A stretch of DNA of 64,000 nucleotides from positions 4,256,311 through 4,320,310 of the forward strand of contig NC_023758.2 of assembly GCF_000499845.2 (NCBI RefSeq), in the 5' to 3' direction. This document shows, piece after piece, positions 25,259 through 37,446 of the stretch. The notes beneath the pieces were generated by a model. The model had not been told where the DNA came from and did not search any database. It saw only the letters and a list, made by a program, of their open reading frames with translations. The DNA is from Phaseolus vulgaris. Lineage: Eukaryota > Streptophyta > Magnoliopsida > Fabales > Fabaceae. The number at the start of each line of letters is the position of its first letter. The first letter of the stretch is position 1. Made by a program: the position numbers and the translations under genes.

Positions 25259-27534
25259 AAAATATAACATAAAACATATAAATATGTAAAAATATAACTA
25301 ATAATCACAACCATATTCAAGAAAAATGGTTGTATTACTTATCATATTAAATTAATATTATAATAATTAGATAATTAGATTGAAGTGTACATTTGAGTAT
25401 TTAATTAATCAGGATTGAAATTCCAGTCAAATTCAATTATTAGATTTTTTTTTTCTTAAATAGATATGTGGGAGAAATAACACATAATCTGAAAAATATA
25501 AATATTAAAAAAAAAAGTATAATTCATCAGAGTAATTTATGATAATAATAACAAGGTCCTTTAACCACGGTTGATAAAAATAAACTCCAAGAAACAAGAC
25601 ACTAGAAATAATTCTCACTGATGCCGTTAAAATAATTGTTATTGACATTAATTAAAATTAATCTTGATCAACTTCAATCAAGAAAAAAAAAACATGATAA
25701 AAAAATCTCTAATATAAATATTCTTGAACTGTTAACAATTATTTAATATTTAAATAGTTTTTATATTTGATGAGAATTGAAATATTTTATTTGATATAAA
25801 ATTTAAAGTTTAATAAATCTGAAATTTTTATTTAGATATTTAAAAAAATAGAATCATTTAAAATGAGACGAGTCCCCATTCAAATGTATGAGAATGTGTA
25901 ATAAATGGTGAAATTAGATGTATGAATCAATGTTAATGTGAATTTGACTTTTAGTCTGAGTCATCTGAAGCATGTGAATGAATGATGATTTGTTTAATCA
26001 TAAACAAAAATAGGTCATATCAATAAAATTCAATGTTTCATTTTTAAGTAGAGTATAAATAAGTAGAGTTTTATAATTTTTTTAATTTAATAAAAAAATA
26101 AGAATATAAATAAACAAATTATAAAAAATAGACCGGAAATAACAATGTGAATTACATTATTATTATTTTTTATATATAAAATTAATAAATTTATCTCTCA
26201 CTTCCCACTATTAAACAAATTTTTAAGTTTTCTATTCTTTTAGTCTTATATACGTATATTATTTAGAGAATATTTATGTTTGAGAATCAATAAAAAATTA
26301 TACATTTAGTTAACAATAAATTATGTTTGTAAGAGAATTGTTAATTGGTTTATATGGAAAATTAATGATGTCTTTGCTTTCATGGGTAGACTTGGAGGAG
26401 GGATGAACTAGTGGGTGGAAACATTTTGGTTTCTTCACATAAATACACGAGATTGAACTGATTCCACATAGGATGATAGTATTTTACTTCCATACCCCTT
26501 AATCTTTATATTGTGCATGCATGACATTCAAGTTTTTTTTGTGTGGTTAACAACAACTTTACCGTGAAAGAGTAAGGTGGAATAGGTAAAATCGATTTCT
26601 GGTAACCTAGTCGAGCTATGATAATCAATTTTGTGTTGGTTGTGTTTTAGGAGTATTGATTATTGTTCACGTTGATTTAATGGGAGAATCGATTTTGTCC
26701 TAGTGTTGCTTATAAAAATCAAGTCTCATTTATGATGATTTCATGTGAGAATGGATTTTTATTATGATAATCGAGTTTCATTTATGTTGATTTCATGTAA
26801 GAATCGATTCTCATAATGAAAATCGAGTCTCATTTATGTTGATTTCATGCGATAATCGTTTTTTAGTAATTGTTGTTATCTTTGATGCCATAATTGATTA
26901 TCGTCCATGTTGTAGGGAAGAGATAATCGATTTTATTCATTTTCATACTTTTATTTAAATAGGATATTAAATATTTAAGATTTGTATTTATTTAAGATTT
27001 TAAATATTTTATATTTTTATTTAAACAGGACATAAAATATTTAAGATTTGTATTTATCTAGAATTTTGAATATTTTAATTATTTATTTTTATGTAACAAT
27101 TTTAAATTTTAATATATATAACCTTAATTATGTTGCAATATTTTTTTTCAAAAATAATTATTCAATGATATCAGAAAAAATTTACAACAATTTAATTAAC
27201 TTAAATAATTTTTTTTTAACAAAATTCATTATTGAAATATTTTTTAATAATAAAATAAAATTCTTTAAGAAAATTAAATTCTCTCTTATTCATCACATCA
27301 TTCAAAAACTTCCCTAAATCATCCTTATAAATTTATTCTAACATCCATCAATCTAAACAACCTAACACATATTCTCATATCCTCACAAATTCACTCTCTT
27401 ACTCCCTCTCCCACAACTTCCATCTCCAATCCAGATACAACCTAAGTGTGATAAGGTAAAATTGTGTTATTTAAAGTTAGTGTTGTTTGTATTGATGGAA
27501 GTTTAATCTCTGTCTATTCTGACAGGAATTGAGG

Positions 27535-28801
27535 ATGTCTAGATTGGAGTTGTTGTGTCTGTTATGTCTCATTCTCCAATGTCCTCTCTCATCCCTCTCA
27601 AACTCTGAAGGTACTTTTATTCTTTGTTCAAACCCTTTTGTTTTGACAAACAAATGCATGCATTTCACGTAAAACTGATGTGAGGTTTGTTTGAATTTGT
27701 AGGAGACGCTCTTTCTGCTTTTAGAAGAAGGGTTTCTGATCCCAACAACGTTCTACAGAGTTGGGACCCTACTCTCGTTAATCCTTGTACTTGGCTTCGT
27801 GTCTCCTGCGACTCCAATGACAACGTCGTCCTTCGCATGTAACATTCCCTTTCTTTCTCCTTTACTTTCTTCATCCCTTCATTTCTAATCACTTATGTGC
27901 ATGTTCTTTCAATTTCAGATACTTGGGAAATAGTGGTCTTAGTGGAACTTTGGGTCCAGAACTTGCCCAACTACCCTCCCTTCAACATCTGTATGTATAT
28001 GTATCAGGATTCTACAATTTCTCAACACTCTTTCTCCTTTTCTTTTATTGTTTTCCAGAAAGATTGATTATAAAACTTTTCATTGCAGGCATCTCTTCGG
28101 AAATAACTTAAGTGGAAATATTCCTCAAGAACTTGGTAGCTTGAAAAACCTTATTAGTATGGATTTGTCTAAGAATAAATTGGAAGGAAATATCCCAGAA
28201 TCTTTTGCCAACTTGGAGTCTCTTAAATTCTTGTAAGCACGTTTATGTTGATGTTGGTTGACCAAATTACACATTTTTTTGAATCAAACAATGTGAATTA
28301 AGCTTTGTTTGCATTGATGATATAGATGGCTAGACAACAATGAGTTGTCAGGAACAATCCCAAGTGCAGTAGTCACTCTTCTTAAAAATCTCGTAGTCTT
28401 GTAAGATTTTGTTTCTTTTCTTATGATTTATTTTTACATCTTTTTGCTTTGGGTTGTTTGAAATGGAAAAAACCAAAATCAATTTCTTCTTAATTTGTTG
28501 TTAATATTTCTTAATTTCTTAATGTTTCTAATAATCACTTCTCAAACCCACCAGTAGATGTCACTGCTCAATCATTCTCAATGCAAAGGTATGGTAAATT
28601 TCAGAATTCTTGACAAAAATCAAATTACTATCTTTCTTCTTGGAATAACTATTCATTAATTTGACATTTATTAATTTGAAGGTGGGGAGTGTTTCAAATT
28701 TCTTGTTGTTCATAGATTAACTCTACATTTATCCCTTTTTGTGTTTCAGCTTTGGGAATAAGAAATTCAGAAGCGCAAGGGTGAAAGGAGTGGTTGCATA
28801 G
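27535..28801 (+). CDS. Small secreted LRR protein, gene 2, exon 6 acceptor lost
   Basis: Tandem twin of the gene at 23369. Exons 27535-27610, 27703-27838, 27919-27990, 28089-28232, 28326-28400 and 28750-28801 match in length and phase; a 5' UTR intron is likely (27456-27525). The counterpart of exon 6 is still readable (about 28527-28589), but its TTGTGTAG acceptor is gone through a deletion of about 28 bases, and no AG replaces it. Exon 6 of gene 1 is 69 bases and symmetric in phase, so joining exon 5 directly to the last exon keeps the frame: 555 nt, 184 aa, ending [17 protein letters not shown]. The predicted protein lacks one LRR. Substitutions include Asp to Tyr at the start of the first LRR. 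It could be a shortened functional protein or an early pseudogene. Confidence 0.7.
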
Positions 28802-30042
28802 AAGATCCTTACTCAATACAAATTAACATGTCATACTTGAATGTCGAAATATAGAATAAAGAAAAAACTTTTGATATTTATAAATATTTCACATCTTGCT
28901 ATCATATTAGTTGAATCTTGAATCGAAGAGCTTATATAATCATGAATATTTTATATTACGAATAGTAAGATTCATAATATTTAAAAAATATAACATAATA
29001 TTTAAAAAATATAATACAAAATATATAAATATAATAAAAAATATATAAATATAATTAATATTATATTTATAACCATGTTAAATATATAAATATTATAAAA
29101 TATATAAATATATATATAATAAATATATATAACCATGTTAAAAAAATATTATATTACTTACTATATTAAGTTAATATTATAATAGTTAGAATGAACTCAA
29201 TATTTAATTAATCTGAAATTCAAGTTAAATTCGATTATTAGATTTTTTTTCTTAAATAGATATGTGGGAGAAATAACACTTAATCTGAAAAATATAAATT
29301 CTTTGAGTCTCGAGTCATATATCTACTCATATATAAAATATATTTTAATTTAAAAAATTAAAAAATAATTTTTTGATATATTATTACTTATCTGAATCAT
29401 GTCCATTGAAATTCCTATCTCCACGGAGGTTGCGTATTGAACTTTTTCCTATTTGTAAAACACGTTTTTGGACAAATTTTATGTTTTTGTTTAATATTAT
29501 TATTCATAGATTTGAAAACAAATGTCTTAATCCACCGACATATCATAAAGCAAAATAGTGCATTATGTAAATACCATATTATAAAGATAAATATTTGAAT
29601 GGTATGAAACAAATTAGAGAGGAAATAATCGGTGAGGTCACAAACAAGTCATAAAACAATTGAATTATTGCATAAATTATTTATTAAAAACGTGAATTGT
29701 TGTAGAAATGAGTCATAAAAAATATGAATTATTGTTAGAGAAGTTAATAATTAGGACTAGAAGAATAGTGTGATTAGTGACTTAACTACCCAATTATGTC
29801 TTGCACATTACAACTATACAAACTTTAAGAATCTTTTTATCAGCAGTGTTAAGTAAGCTACAAAGGAATACACAAAGCAAACATTAAGTATAGTTTAAAG
29901 AATTATTCCATTATTTATTTGTTGTTTTTAAAAAAAAAGTAAAAGACACAAAAAAATTTAAAAAAATGGAAAACCCAAAAAAAAATGAAAAGGCACAAAA
30001 AACTGAAAAAAGCACAAAAAAATAGAAAAAGCACAAAAAAAA
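28802..30042. other. AT-rich spacer between LRR gene 2 and tRNA
   Basis: The first 500 bases belong to the duplicated unit; 28980-29160 is very AT-rich with reiterated ATATAAATATAAT words. Beyond 29305 the sequence is unique and no gene is seen. A-rich clusters (AAAAAGCACAAAAAA, about 29990-30040) directly follow the tRNA on its strand and act as its T-rich terminator. Confidence 0.5.
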
Positions 30043-30115
30043 TGGAGGTGCGGGGAATCGAACCCCGTGCCTCTCGCATGCGAAGCAAGCGCTCTACCAT
30101 ATGAGCTACACCCCC
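30043..30115 (-). tRNA. tRNA-Ala(CGC): tRNA-Ala, anticodon CGC
   Basis: The minus strand folds into a standard 73-nt cloverleaf. The acceptor stem pairs GGGGGTG with CACCTCC and has discriminator A. The D arm is GCTC...GAGC, the anticodon stem CTTGC/GCGAG encloses the loop TTCGCAT (anticodon CGC, reading Ala GCG), and the T arm is CGGGG-TTCGATT-CCCCG. The GTTCGATTCC B box and the TAGCTCATATGGTAGAGC A box are present, and a run of eight T residues follows within ten bases, as expected for RNA polymerase III. There is no intron, and CCA is not encoded. Confidence 0.97.
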
Positions 30116-30316
30116 AATGCTGATAGTAATTCTAACTACCATATATTTAATTAAAAAATCATAAATAACAAAAAAATATTATTTATTACATAAAATTTGG
30201 TATAAATTGTATCCTAATTACGAATAGTAGAAAGAAAAAAAATTGTATATGATAGTAAAAATAGGAGGTGAAGAGTCTCTCTACTACACAGGACTAACAC
30301 GTGGCTATTGGATTAG

Positions 30317-33298
30317 CTATGGCAAAGAAGAAGAAGAAGAAGGGGTAACGGTAGAACATGGATCCGGTGAATTTCTGCATAAGGGACACGTGGCATTCAT
30401 CTTCAGCCACTCATCAATGCAGTGTGCATGAAAATAGTGGTTGCACGCAGGAATGGTCCTTAGCGTCTCCTTGGGCTCGTATTCAGAGAGACAAATTGGA
30501 CACGTGTTATCGTTCCAATTCGGTAAGCGCCCACTCTCACCAATAAGAGTCTTGGGCAATTTTTCAATTTCCGGCCCAATAAGGCCCACTGTGGGCGAGG
30601 ATCGTGGAAGAGTCGTAATGGAGCTTGGAAGCTCTCTGGTGGGCCTAGCCCGGTTACCATGTGCGTACACATCGAATTTACTACACATAAAGCAGCAAAG
30701 CCCAGTTAAACATAAAAGCCCAGGTATTCCCACTCCGATCGTTAACCCATATTTGGCGCTTCTTGAAAGACCTATTCAACGAGTCCGTGTCAGAAACAGT
30801 TTTTGTACTATGGCTTACTTTAATGAAGCAAAACAAATTTCTATAAAAATAAATAAATTCTCAATTTTTAATTTAATCGTTATTTTATAAAACCAAAAAT
30901 ATAATTGCTATCGTACCGTCTCCATTTTTTTTATATTTTATGTCTTATAATTGTTTTACAAATAAAAATATATATTATCCTTTATTTGACATAATTTTCT
31001 TTATTACATAAAAATAAGATAATTAATATATTGTATTAAAGTTAGGTTGCACTAAAAAAATGTTCAATATAAAATCAAACATTCTAAACACTATTAATTA
31101 AGTAGAATGAGGGTTTTTTTTTTTTTTTATCTATGTGAGAGTTTATTCACACTATCTATTTGTTTCTTTCCTGTTTTTATTTTTTTGTTCCACCACGTTT
31201 TCATTTTTATATCAGTGATAAATTTTATATTATGACTTAAAATGTTATTAGTAGTAGAAAAAATTACACGAAAATTCCCCTATATATATTTTACAAATTT
31301 TGAATTTTTAAATTACTATTTGTTTACAATTATATATTTGATTTCCCCTTCGTATATTGATTTTAATTTTTCTATTAAAATTATTATTCCCTACCGAATT
31401 CAGTAATTTTTAACTTTATTTTTAGACATTTGGTTGTTTTGAAACTATATTCTATATTTTTTTATGTTGAATACCTATAACTATTTTAAAATTTTTGTAT
31501 TTAAAATGTCTGTCCATTATACAAGATACATATTAATTACTAGCAAATTAGTGAAGATATTCTCACGACTAAGTGAGCACCCAGATTTATAATATGAAAA
31601 TGAAAAATTAATGGTTATGCTCGGACACATTATACGACATTTTTTATTATTAACTAATTACAAACCTTAATTTATACAATAAAGCTTTACTTCTCTCGAA
31701 GAATAATTAATTCACTTAACAATTGAATTTGAGTATTTTTAATCAGAGTATTTTTTAAAAACATAATTATTTGTGCCTTTTTCAAATAAATAATATAATA
31801 CTTTCATAATGAAAAAAACGTAGTATCACTCAATAATAAAAATATTTGTTTACTGCTTTAAATAAATATATTCAACATTCATTAATTATTTACCTAAGCT
31901 GTCACACCATGCCAATTGGCCAAGGCATCAAGCCTGGCCACAAAATTTTGGTTCTGTTAATTAATCCAAATATAGCCTTAAAATAAGAATCTTGGGTAAT
32001 GATATTTATTTGACATTCTTGTAACAACTAGAAATAATTATAATAATTAATGAAATTAAATTATTCAATTAAAATATAAATTAAATTATTCAATTAAAAT
32101 ATAAATTAAATTATTAAATATAAAAGCAATAAATGGGTTATAAATTTAAAAGTGGAAAATTTGTAGAGTTTCAACAAATAGGATCATAAAATAATAGAAT
32201 AAAAAAGCAAATATAGTAAAAAATTTGATATATTAACCATCCACTCCAATATACAATCTCATTTCTCTATTTAAAATTTTATTTTTTGTATGGTATATGA
32301 CAAAAACACCATTTTTTTTTCATATCATCAATTTTATACTAAATTGTCACTATATCATTTTTCTATATAAAATTTCAGTAGTTGTTGTATGATATAACAA
32401 AAATATCATTTGTTTTATATCATAAGTGGTATATTAGAGTAAGTTATCAAAATATAATTTTTTTATATAATTTTTTTTTTATGATATGACAAAAATATAT
32501 TTTTTGATATCATCAATAAAAGTTGTATACTAGAAGTTTTCAGTATATCATTTCTTTATACTAAAAAAAAGAAAAAAAGAAAGAGGTTTTGGTACCTTGG
32601 TTTTGGTTAGGAGCATAGAAGAAGCACCCTACTTGTAAAGTTTTGGTGTGAGAGGTGAACCCACAAACTTGGCCACGACCAGCACAATCCCCACACGCGG
32701 GTTCGTTCCACTTTAACACGACATCCTTGTTGAGATCAGGCATGAAAAACGATGTCGTGTCTGGATTCGGAATGGGAACAAAAGCCGAGGATATCACCTC
32801 ACACTCCTCACTCCACGGCAACGTGCCATTGAGAGGCCACCACGAGAATGTCACCGAGGAGGAGGAATTCGAATCGAGGCATGAAATTGGGGGAGATTCA
32901 ACGGAGTGTGTCATGTTGGAAGGACAACGAAGGAACGTTAGGTCGTAAACGGTTGCCTCAAACGTGAACGGTGGGTGCAGGGAAAGGCTCAAGTTCTGCA
33001 AGAAACGTTTCGGGAGACAACCTTCGGGGTCGTTCACGGTAAGAGTTTGGGACTCGTAGTTTATGCTTTTCACCACCAAATCTCCGGAACCTGGGAGGCT
33101 CAGAATGGTTCGGTTGCGGTTGTCGCAGGAAAGCTGGAACCTCGGATAGCTGCACCGACCAGAAATTGTAGCTTCGATCGGAGTTTGTTTCAGACCAAAC
33201 GGAAAGTGAATTTTGATTTTGCCGCATGAGATTGTGCGGCACGTTGATTCCCCTCTGAGAGGGAGGAGAAAGATGATCAACAGTGGCAGACACAACAT
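30317..33298 (-). CDS. RING-H2 protein with GUB_WAK ectodomain (ATL20-22 type)
   Basis: Two exons, 33298-32596 and 30771-30317, joined in phase across a GT-AG intron of 1824 bases; 1158 nt, 385 aa. Residues 1-18 are a signal peptide ([13 protein letters not shown]). Residues about 20-230 are a Cys-rich GUB_WAK_bind domain, which in wall-associated kinases contacts pectin; it contains [12 protein letters not shown] and ends [13 protein letters not shown]. One membrane helix follows (about 243-265, [15 protein letters not shown]). After a spacer, residues about 325-366 form a RING-H2 finger: [13 protein letters not shown] and CPLC supply all eight zinc ligands. This is the architecture of ATL20-22 class ubiquitin E3 ligases: wall side outside, RING in the cytosol. 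Targets are unknown. The intron carries repeat block B. The start is the ATG before the signal peptide. Confidence 0.9.
31225..31660. repeat. Repeat block B, uninterrupted copy in an intron
   Basis: This part of the RING-H2 intron matches 10215-10457 plus 11405-11640 upstream of RLK1, in the same orientation and without the LINE. Matching words include AATTTTTAAATTACTATTTG and AGTGAGCACCCAGATTTATA. Confidence 0.75.
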
Positions 33299-33624
33299 TG
33301 GAACAAGGAATGAGCAAGAAGTGTGATGTGAATAGGAGAAGAGGGAAAGGTTTAATTATAGGAAGTGTTGGAAGCTAAAGAGAAATAAATGCAATTCATC
33401 ACTTTCAATAACTTCTTTGAGGATTGGCAAAGTGTCATGTTCTGTGATTAATTCAGTTGCAAACCTTTTCTCTCCTTTCCATGTTGATGCTACGTGATAT
33501 AAAGATCTGGACCCGTTTTTCCTCCAAAGAGAACAAAATATCTCTTTAACTTGATGTTAATGGCTTTTAAAACCTAATAATGATAATTGCATAGTAAATG
33601 TGCTACTTGACAAATGGGGAACTA

Positions 33625-33907
33625 TGATGGAAAAAAACGCACGCGGAAACAACACAAGATAATCACGAATTAACTGCAGAAAAATAAACGACACAAGATT
33701 TAACGTGGTTCGGTCGCCAACTGCAACCTACATCCATCGGGGCAACTATTAGGTTTACATTATATCTTGTTGCACACCAATTACAAGTACAATGATCTCT
33801 TTAAATAGAGATAAATAGAGATAATAAAGGGACATAATAATTAAGCCCACTCACTAAACATGTGTCTAGTTAGCCCAACCCAATTGGTCCTGACTTCATA
33901 TCCAACA
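33625..33907 (-). repeat. 3' LTR of the deleted Copia element
   Basis: This LTR matches 36104-36374 closely, with one extra ATAGAGATAA-type slip around 33800-33820. The end of the LTR plus the adjoining PPT region is duplicated about 110 bases further in (about 33903 and 34013), so part of the LTR edge occurs again internally. Confidence 0.9.
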
Positions 33908-34178
33908 ATCTCCCACTTGAAGCCACGGAACAATGTTCACCTACGCTTCAATTGTGTACATGGTGTCTTGTCAGCCCAACCCAATTGGTCTTGACTTCAT
34001 ACCAACAATCTCCCACTTGAAGTCACGGAACAATGTTCACCTGCGCTTCAACTGTGTACATGTACTTCTGTAATCTGTCGACGAAACTCAATGTTCCACC
34101 ACTAGTTGCCACCAGCCTTCTTAATCATTTTGAAGACTTCGTTAAAACTCCCTTGAGTTTTAACACGTCAGTCACTGA

Positions 34179-34340
34179 CCCGTTCTCTGTTCCTACCGAC
34201 TCCCACTTACAGGAACTGTCGGATCCTGAAACAACCTGAGAACAAACACTCTCCATATACCCGTTCTCTATTCCTACTGACTCCCACTTACAGGAACTGC
34301 CAGATCCTGGAACAACCTGAGAACAAACACTTTCCATATT
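34179..34340 (-). repeat. 81-bp in-frame tandem repeat in the Copia element
   Basis: Two copies of an 81-base unit (starts 34179 and 34260) encode a 27-residue repeat containing MESVCSQVV and CKWESVG. The length is a multiple of three, so the open frame (34125-34601, minus) is kept. The sequence has no domain I recognise and sits where pol would normally be. Confidence 0.8.
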
Positions 34341-34720
34341 CAACAAGACATTTTCTGGAGAAGTTTCAATCGCTGGGATATTGGTTCTCCTAACCCACTG
34401 TCGTCTAGGAACTTTAGCTGAAGCACAACCCATGCTCCCACTGCCACAAGTACCTCTGACTGGTCTACTTGAACCTTTCCATGCTCGTTCATCCTGAATC
34501 TGACTTGTGGCTCTGGGTTTCTCTTTTGTAAAGACAACCCTCTTCTGCCCATGAGATTCTGTGAACCGGACTTTGTTTATCTTCTGAACGGGGATGGTCA
34601 CTCCTCAGACACGGTAATCTGACTATATACAACGAACCTTTCTTTCTTCCGTAGGCCATGACAAGATTTCCCTTGACAACCTTCCAGTGCTGATTTTCAA
34701 ACTTCACTTCATGTTCCTGT

Positions 34721-35640
34721 TCATTGCCTAACAGAAATCACACTTTTCGTTAAGCTTGGAACAACTCTGACATTCTTCAAAGTCCAAAAACCAACTGGTG
34801 TCTTCAACACTATGTCACCCATGCCCGTTACCTTAAGAGTTATATTGTCCGCTAGTCTTACCTTTCCAAAGTCCCCAATAACTAGATTCTGCAATGCTTC
34901 AGAATCCATGACCCAGGAATCCACACTGCTCTCCGCGCAACAGACTAAGAGGTCCTCGTCCGCGGAATCTTCTGCAATGCTGACTTGTTTATCATTTGGG
35001 CATTGATTCCTGAAATGCCCCACCTCCTTGCAGTTCCAACATGTTACACTTGAGCAATCCTAAGTCTTTGACTGACTCCTTCCTTTGTTCTTGCTCCAAC
35101 TATCTCTGATATTTCTCTTACCTCTCATGACATATAGCGATTCACTAGATAATTCCCCAGAACTCCTTCTTCGGACATCCTTGCCAAGAATGAGATCACG
35201 AATCTTCTCAAAAGTGAATCCATCGGATCCGGCTGAACTGGTAACTGCTATAACCGTTCCGGACCAACTGTCAGGCAAAGACGATAACAGTAGTAAAGCT
35301 TGAACTTCATCATCGAACTTAATGCCCACTGACATAAGTCTGGCTAAGATCAAATTCGTTTTATTGATGTGCTCAGTAACTGAACTGTCTTCCTTCATCC
35401 TTGTGTTTACCAATTCTCTAATCAGAAACACCTTGTTTGCAGCAGATGGCTTCTCGTACATGGCTGTCTTCTCCTTCAAAATGTTGAACGCAACATTCTT
35501 ACTCAAAGAGAGTCGGATTACGGACATAACTTTCCGATCCAAACCTGCCCACTTTGCATTAGACATCTTTTCTGGCTTGTCATCCAAAGCCACGTCCAAA
35601 TCTTTTTGAACTAGCAATCCTCAATTTGCATTTTCCACCA
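34721..35640 (-). pseudogene. Copia gag, zinc knuckle and protease remnant
   Basis: The main part (35060-35617) encodes a UBN2-type gag segment with VFLIRELVNTRM and LLLLSSLPDSW. The upstream gag start (KFDGIDFSWWKMQIED, about 35615-35660) is in a shifted frame, so a small indel breaks it. An in-frame TAG at 35060-35062 separates gag from the CCHC zinc knuckle CWNCKEVGHFRNQC. A retropepsin-like part follows (VDSWVMDSEALQNLV, then KNVRVVPSL); the usual DSGA active site reads DSEA. The gene is dead in at least three places. Confidence 0.8.
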
Positions 35641-36103
35641 ACTGAAATCTATACCATCGAATTTTTCAATTCAGAACCTCCCTTCTTCTGTCATCTCAAA
35701 TGACTAGACGAGATACTCGGTACAACTGATTTCAGATCTTGGCAATCTTTTTTTTTTTTAAATCAAGAACACAAAAATTGCACCACCCAAAATCACTCAC
35801 CAACAGACTTGGTCGCAGTCCCCACTGCCCTGACACTTCGCACCACCACCGTCGCTGGTCACCGCTGTTGTGAAGCAGATCTGGGAAACCCTAAGCCTTA
35901 GGACGCTGTTGCAACCCCTGCAAAACCCTGGCTTTGGGATGTTGTTGCCGCCTCTGCAAAACCCTAACTTTGGGACATTGTTGCCGCCTCTGCGAAACCC
36001 TAACTCTGGGACGCTACTGCAACCACAATTTTCACATCTCGTCGATTAATTTCTGCTGATCGAACCTCTAGTGTGTAAACGAACCCAGGCTCTTGATACC
36101 ACT

Positions 36104-36374
36104 TGATGGGAAAAACGCACGCGGAAACAACACACATAATCACGAATCAACTGCAGAAAAATAAACGACACAAGATTTAACGTGGTTCGGTCGCCAACTG
36201 CAACCTACATCCACCCGGGCAACTATTAGGTTTACATTATATCCTGTTGCACACCAATTACAAGTACAATGATCTCTTTAAATAGAGATAATAAAGGGAC
36301 ATAATAATTAAGCACACTCACTAAACATGTGTCTAGTCAGCCCAACCCAATTGGTCCTGGCTTCATACCCAACA
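36104..36374 (-). repeat. 5' LTR of the deleted Copia element
   Basis: This is the promoter-bearing LTR in the element's own orientation, directly followed on the minus strand by the tRNA primer-binding site. It ends next to the right-hand AACTA target duplication. Confidence 0.9.
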
Positions 36375-36379
36375 AACTA

Positions 36380-37446
36380 GAGAATTATCTTTGAAAAAAT
36401 ATAATTTTATAACTAAGAGAGTTGTTTTAAAAAATATAATAAAAAATAAATTTGTAAGTAAATGATGTGAGAATTTTTTAAAATAATAATATTGAAAGTT
36501 GTAGAGTCGATATAGAAAAAAGAATTATTAATATATCATGGTTCATTATTGTGGGTTCCACTTACAGCAGGTGGAAAAATTTGAAAAACTATTGAATCGT
36601 ATCCACAACAAACACTAATGATATTTTTACAACCTGCTCCAATATTGATGATATAAAGAAAAATTATTTTCGTCATTTCATAAACTAGTGCAAGTTTTAA
36701 GTAGAAAAGTTTAGATTCTAAAGTGGTACAAGTTGTCAATATATCACTTCTCAAAGACAAAATGCAAATCATAAGCAACCTTCAAGCTTTAACCTCTCTT
36801 CCTCAAAATCAATTTTCAAGTCTCACTCCAAATTAGGAATAAGACCCTTTTGAAATTACAAATTATTCAAATTTTAACTCACTTGCTGAAAGGACAAAAA
36901 TATCCTTAGACATGTTAGCATTTTCAGCCATGTCACGGGTGCTAATAGTGCATTCTTCATATTAATTATCGTTTTATATTAATTACAAAACTTTACATTC
37001 TTTAAGATGTAAAGATAACATTATAATCATAAGTAAAATGAAATGATCAAAATTCAATTAAAAATTATAACACAGGTAAAGATTAAAAATTAAATGATAA
37101 AAATTCAATTAAAAAAAGAAAAATTTAAGTATTTAACAACATAATTTAATATAGACTCAATTATTTAAATCTTAAATTAATTATATGCTCCCATAATGTG
37201 GCATGCCATGCAGGAGGAGGAGGTCTGTATATATGGATGATGATACCAATGAAAAGTAAATGGGCTATAAATAGCTCCATAAATGGATAAGAGAGTTTAT
37301 ATAATAAAAAATAAATTAATGTTAAGTTCAGGTAAAGTAACACTCAATATTAGTGATTTGAATCTGAAACAATAGTTAATATTCTGTATTTGAAGTTAAA
37401 CTCTATAACCTAAACCTTAAACTATAAATCTATTTCTATAGAAGCT
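36380..37446. other. AT-rich intergenic DNA downstream of RLK2
   Basis: No gene is supported. About 37150-37446 lies beyond the RLK2 stop and probably includes its 3' UTR. Confidence 0.5.

Larger units (their letters stand above)
21035..29305. repeat. Tandem segmental duplication carrying LRR twins
   Basis: Unit 1 (about 21035-25505) and unit 2 (about 25505-29305) are collinear and highly similar through upstream, genic and downstream DNA. Both end with the same phrase (TATGTGGGAGAAATAACAC followed by ATCTGAAAAATATAAAT, near 25465 and 29261), and both start with the AAAAAGTATAAT...CATCAGAGTAATT segment. Unit 1 is longer because of extra copies of a 75-bp repeat upstream and a 200-bp duplication downstream of the gene. 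Confidence 0.9.
33625..36374 (-). mobile_element. Internally deleted Copia LTR element, minus orientation
   Basis: Two LTRs of about 280 bases (33625-33907 and 36104-36374) enclose 2.2 kb. The element is flanked by a perfect 5-bp target duplication AACTA (33620-33624 and 36375-36379). Read on the minus strand, the LTRs start TGTTGG and end CATCA, the primer-binding site TGGTATCAAGAGCC (about 36089-36102) follows the 5' LTR, and the purine tract AAGTGGGAGAT precedes the 3' LTR. Inside are gag, a zinc knuckle and a protease-like segment only; integrase, reverse transcriptase and RNase H are missing, so it is non-autonomous. The near-identical LTRs suggest fairly recent insertion. Confidence 0.93.

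Noticed and set aside
32655..33229. Plus-strand frames of 84-97 codons
   Set aside because: They are antisense shadows of the GUB_WAK exon.
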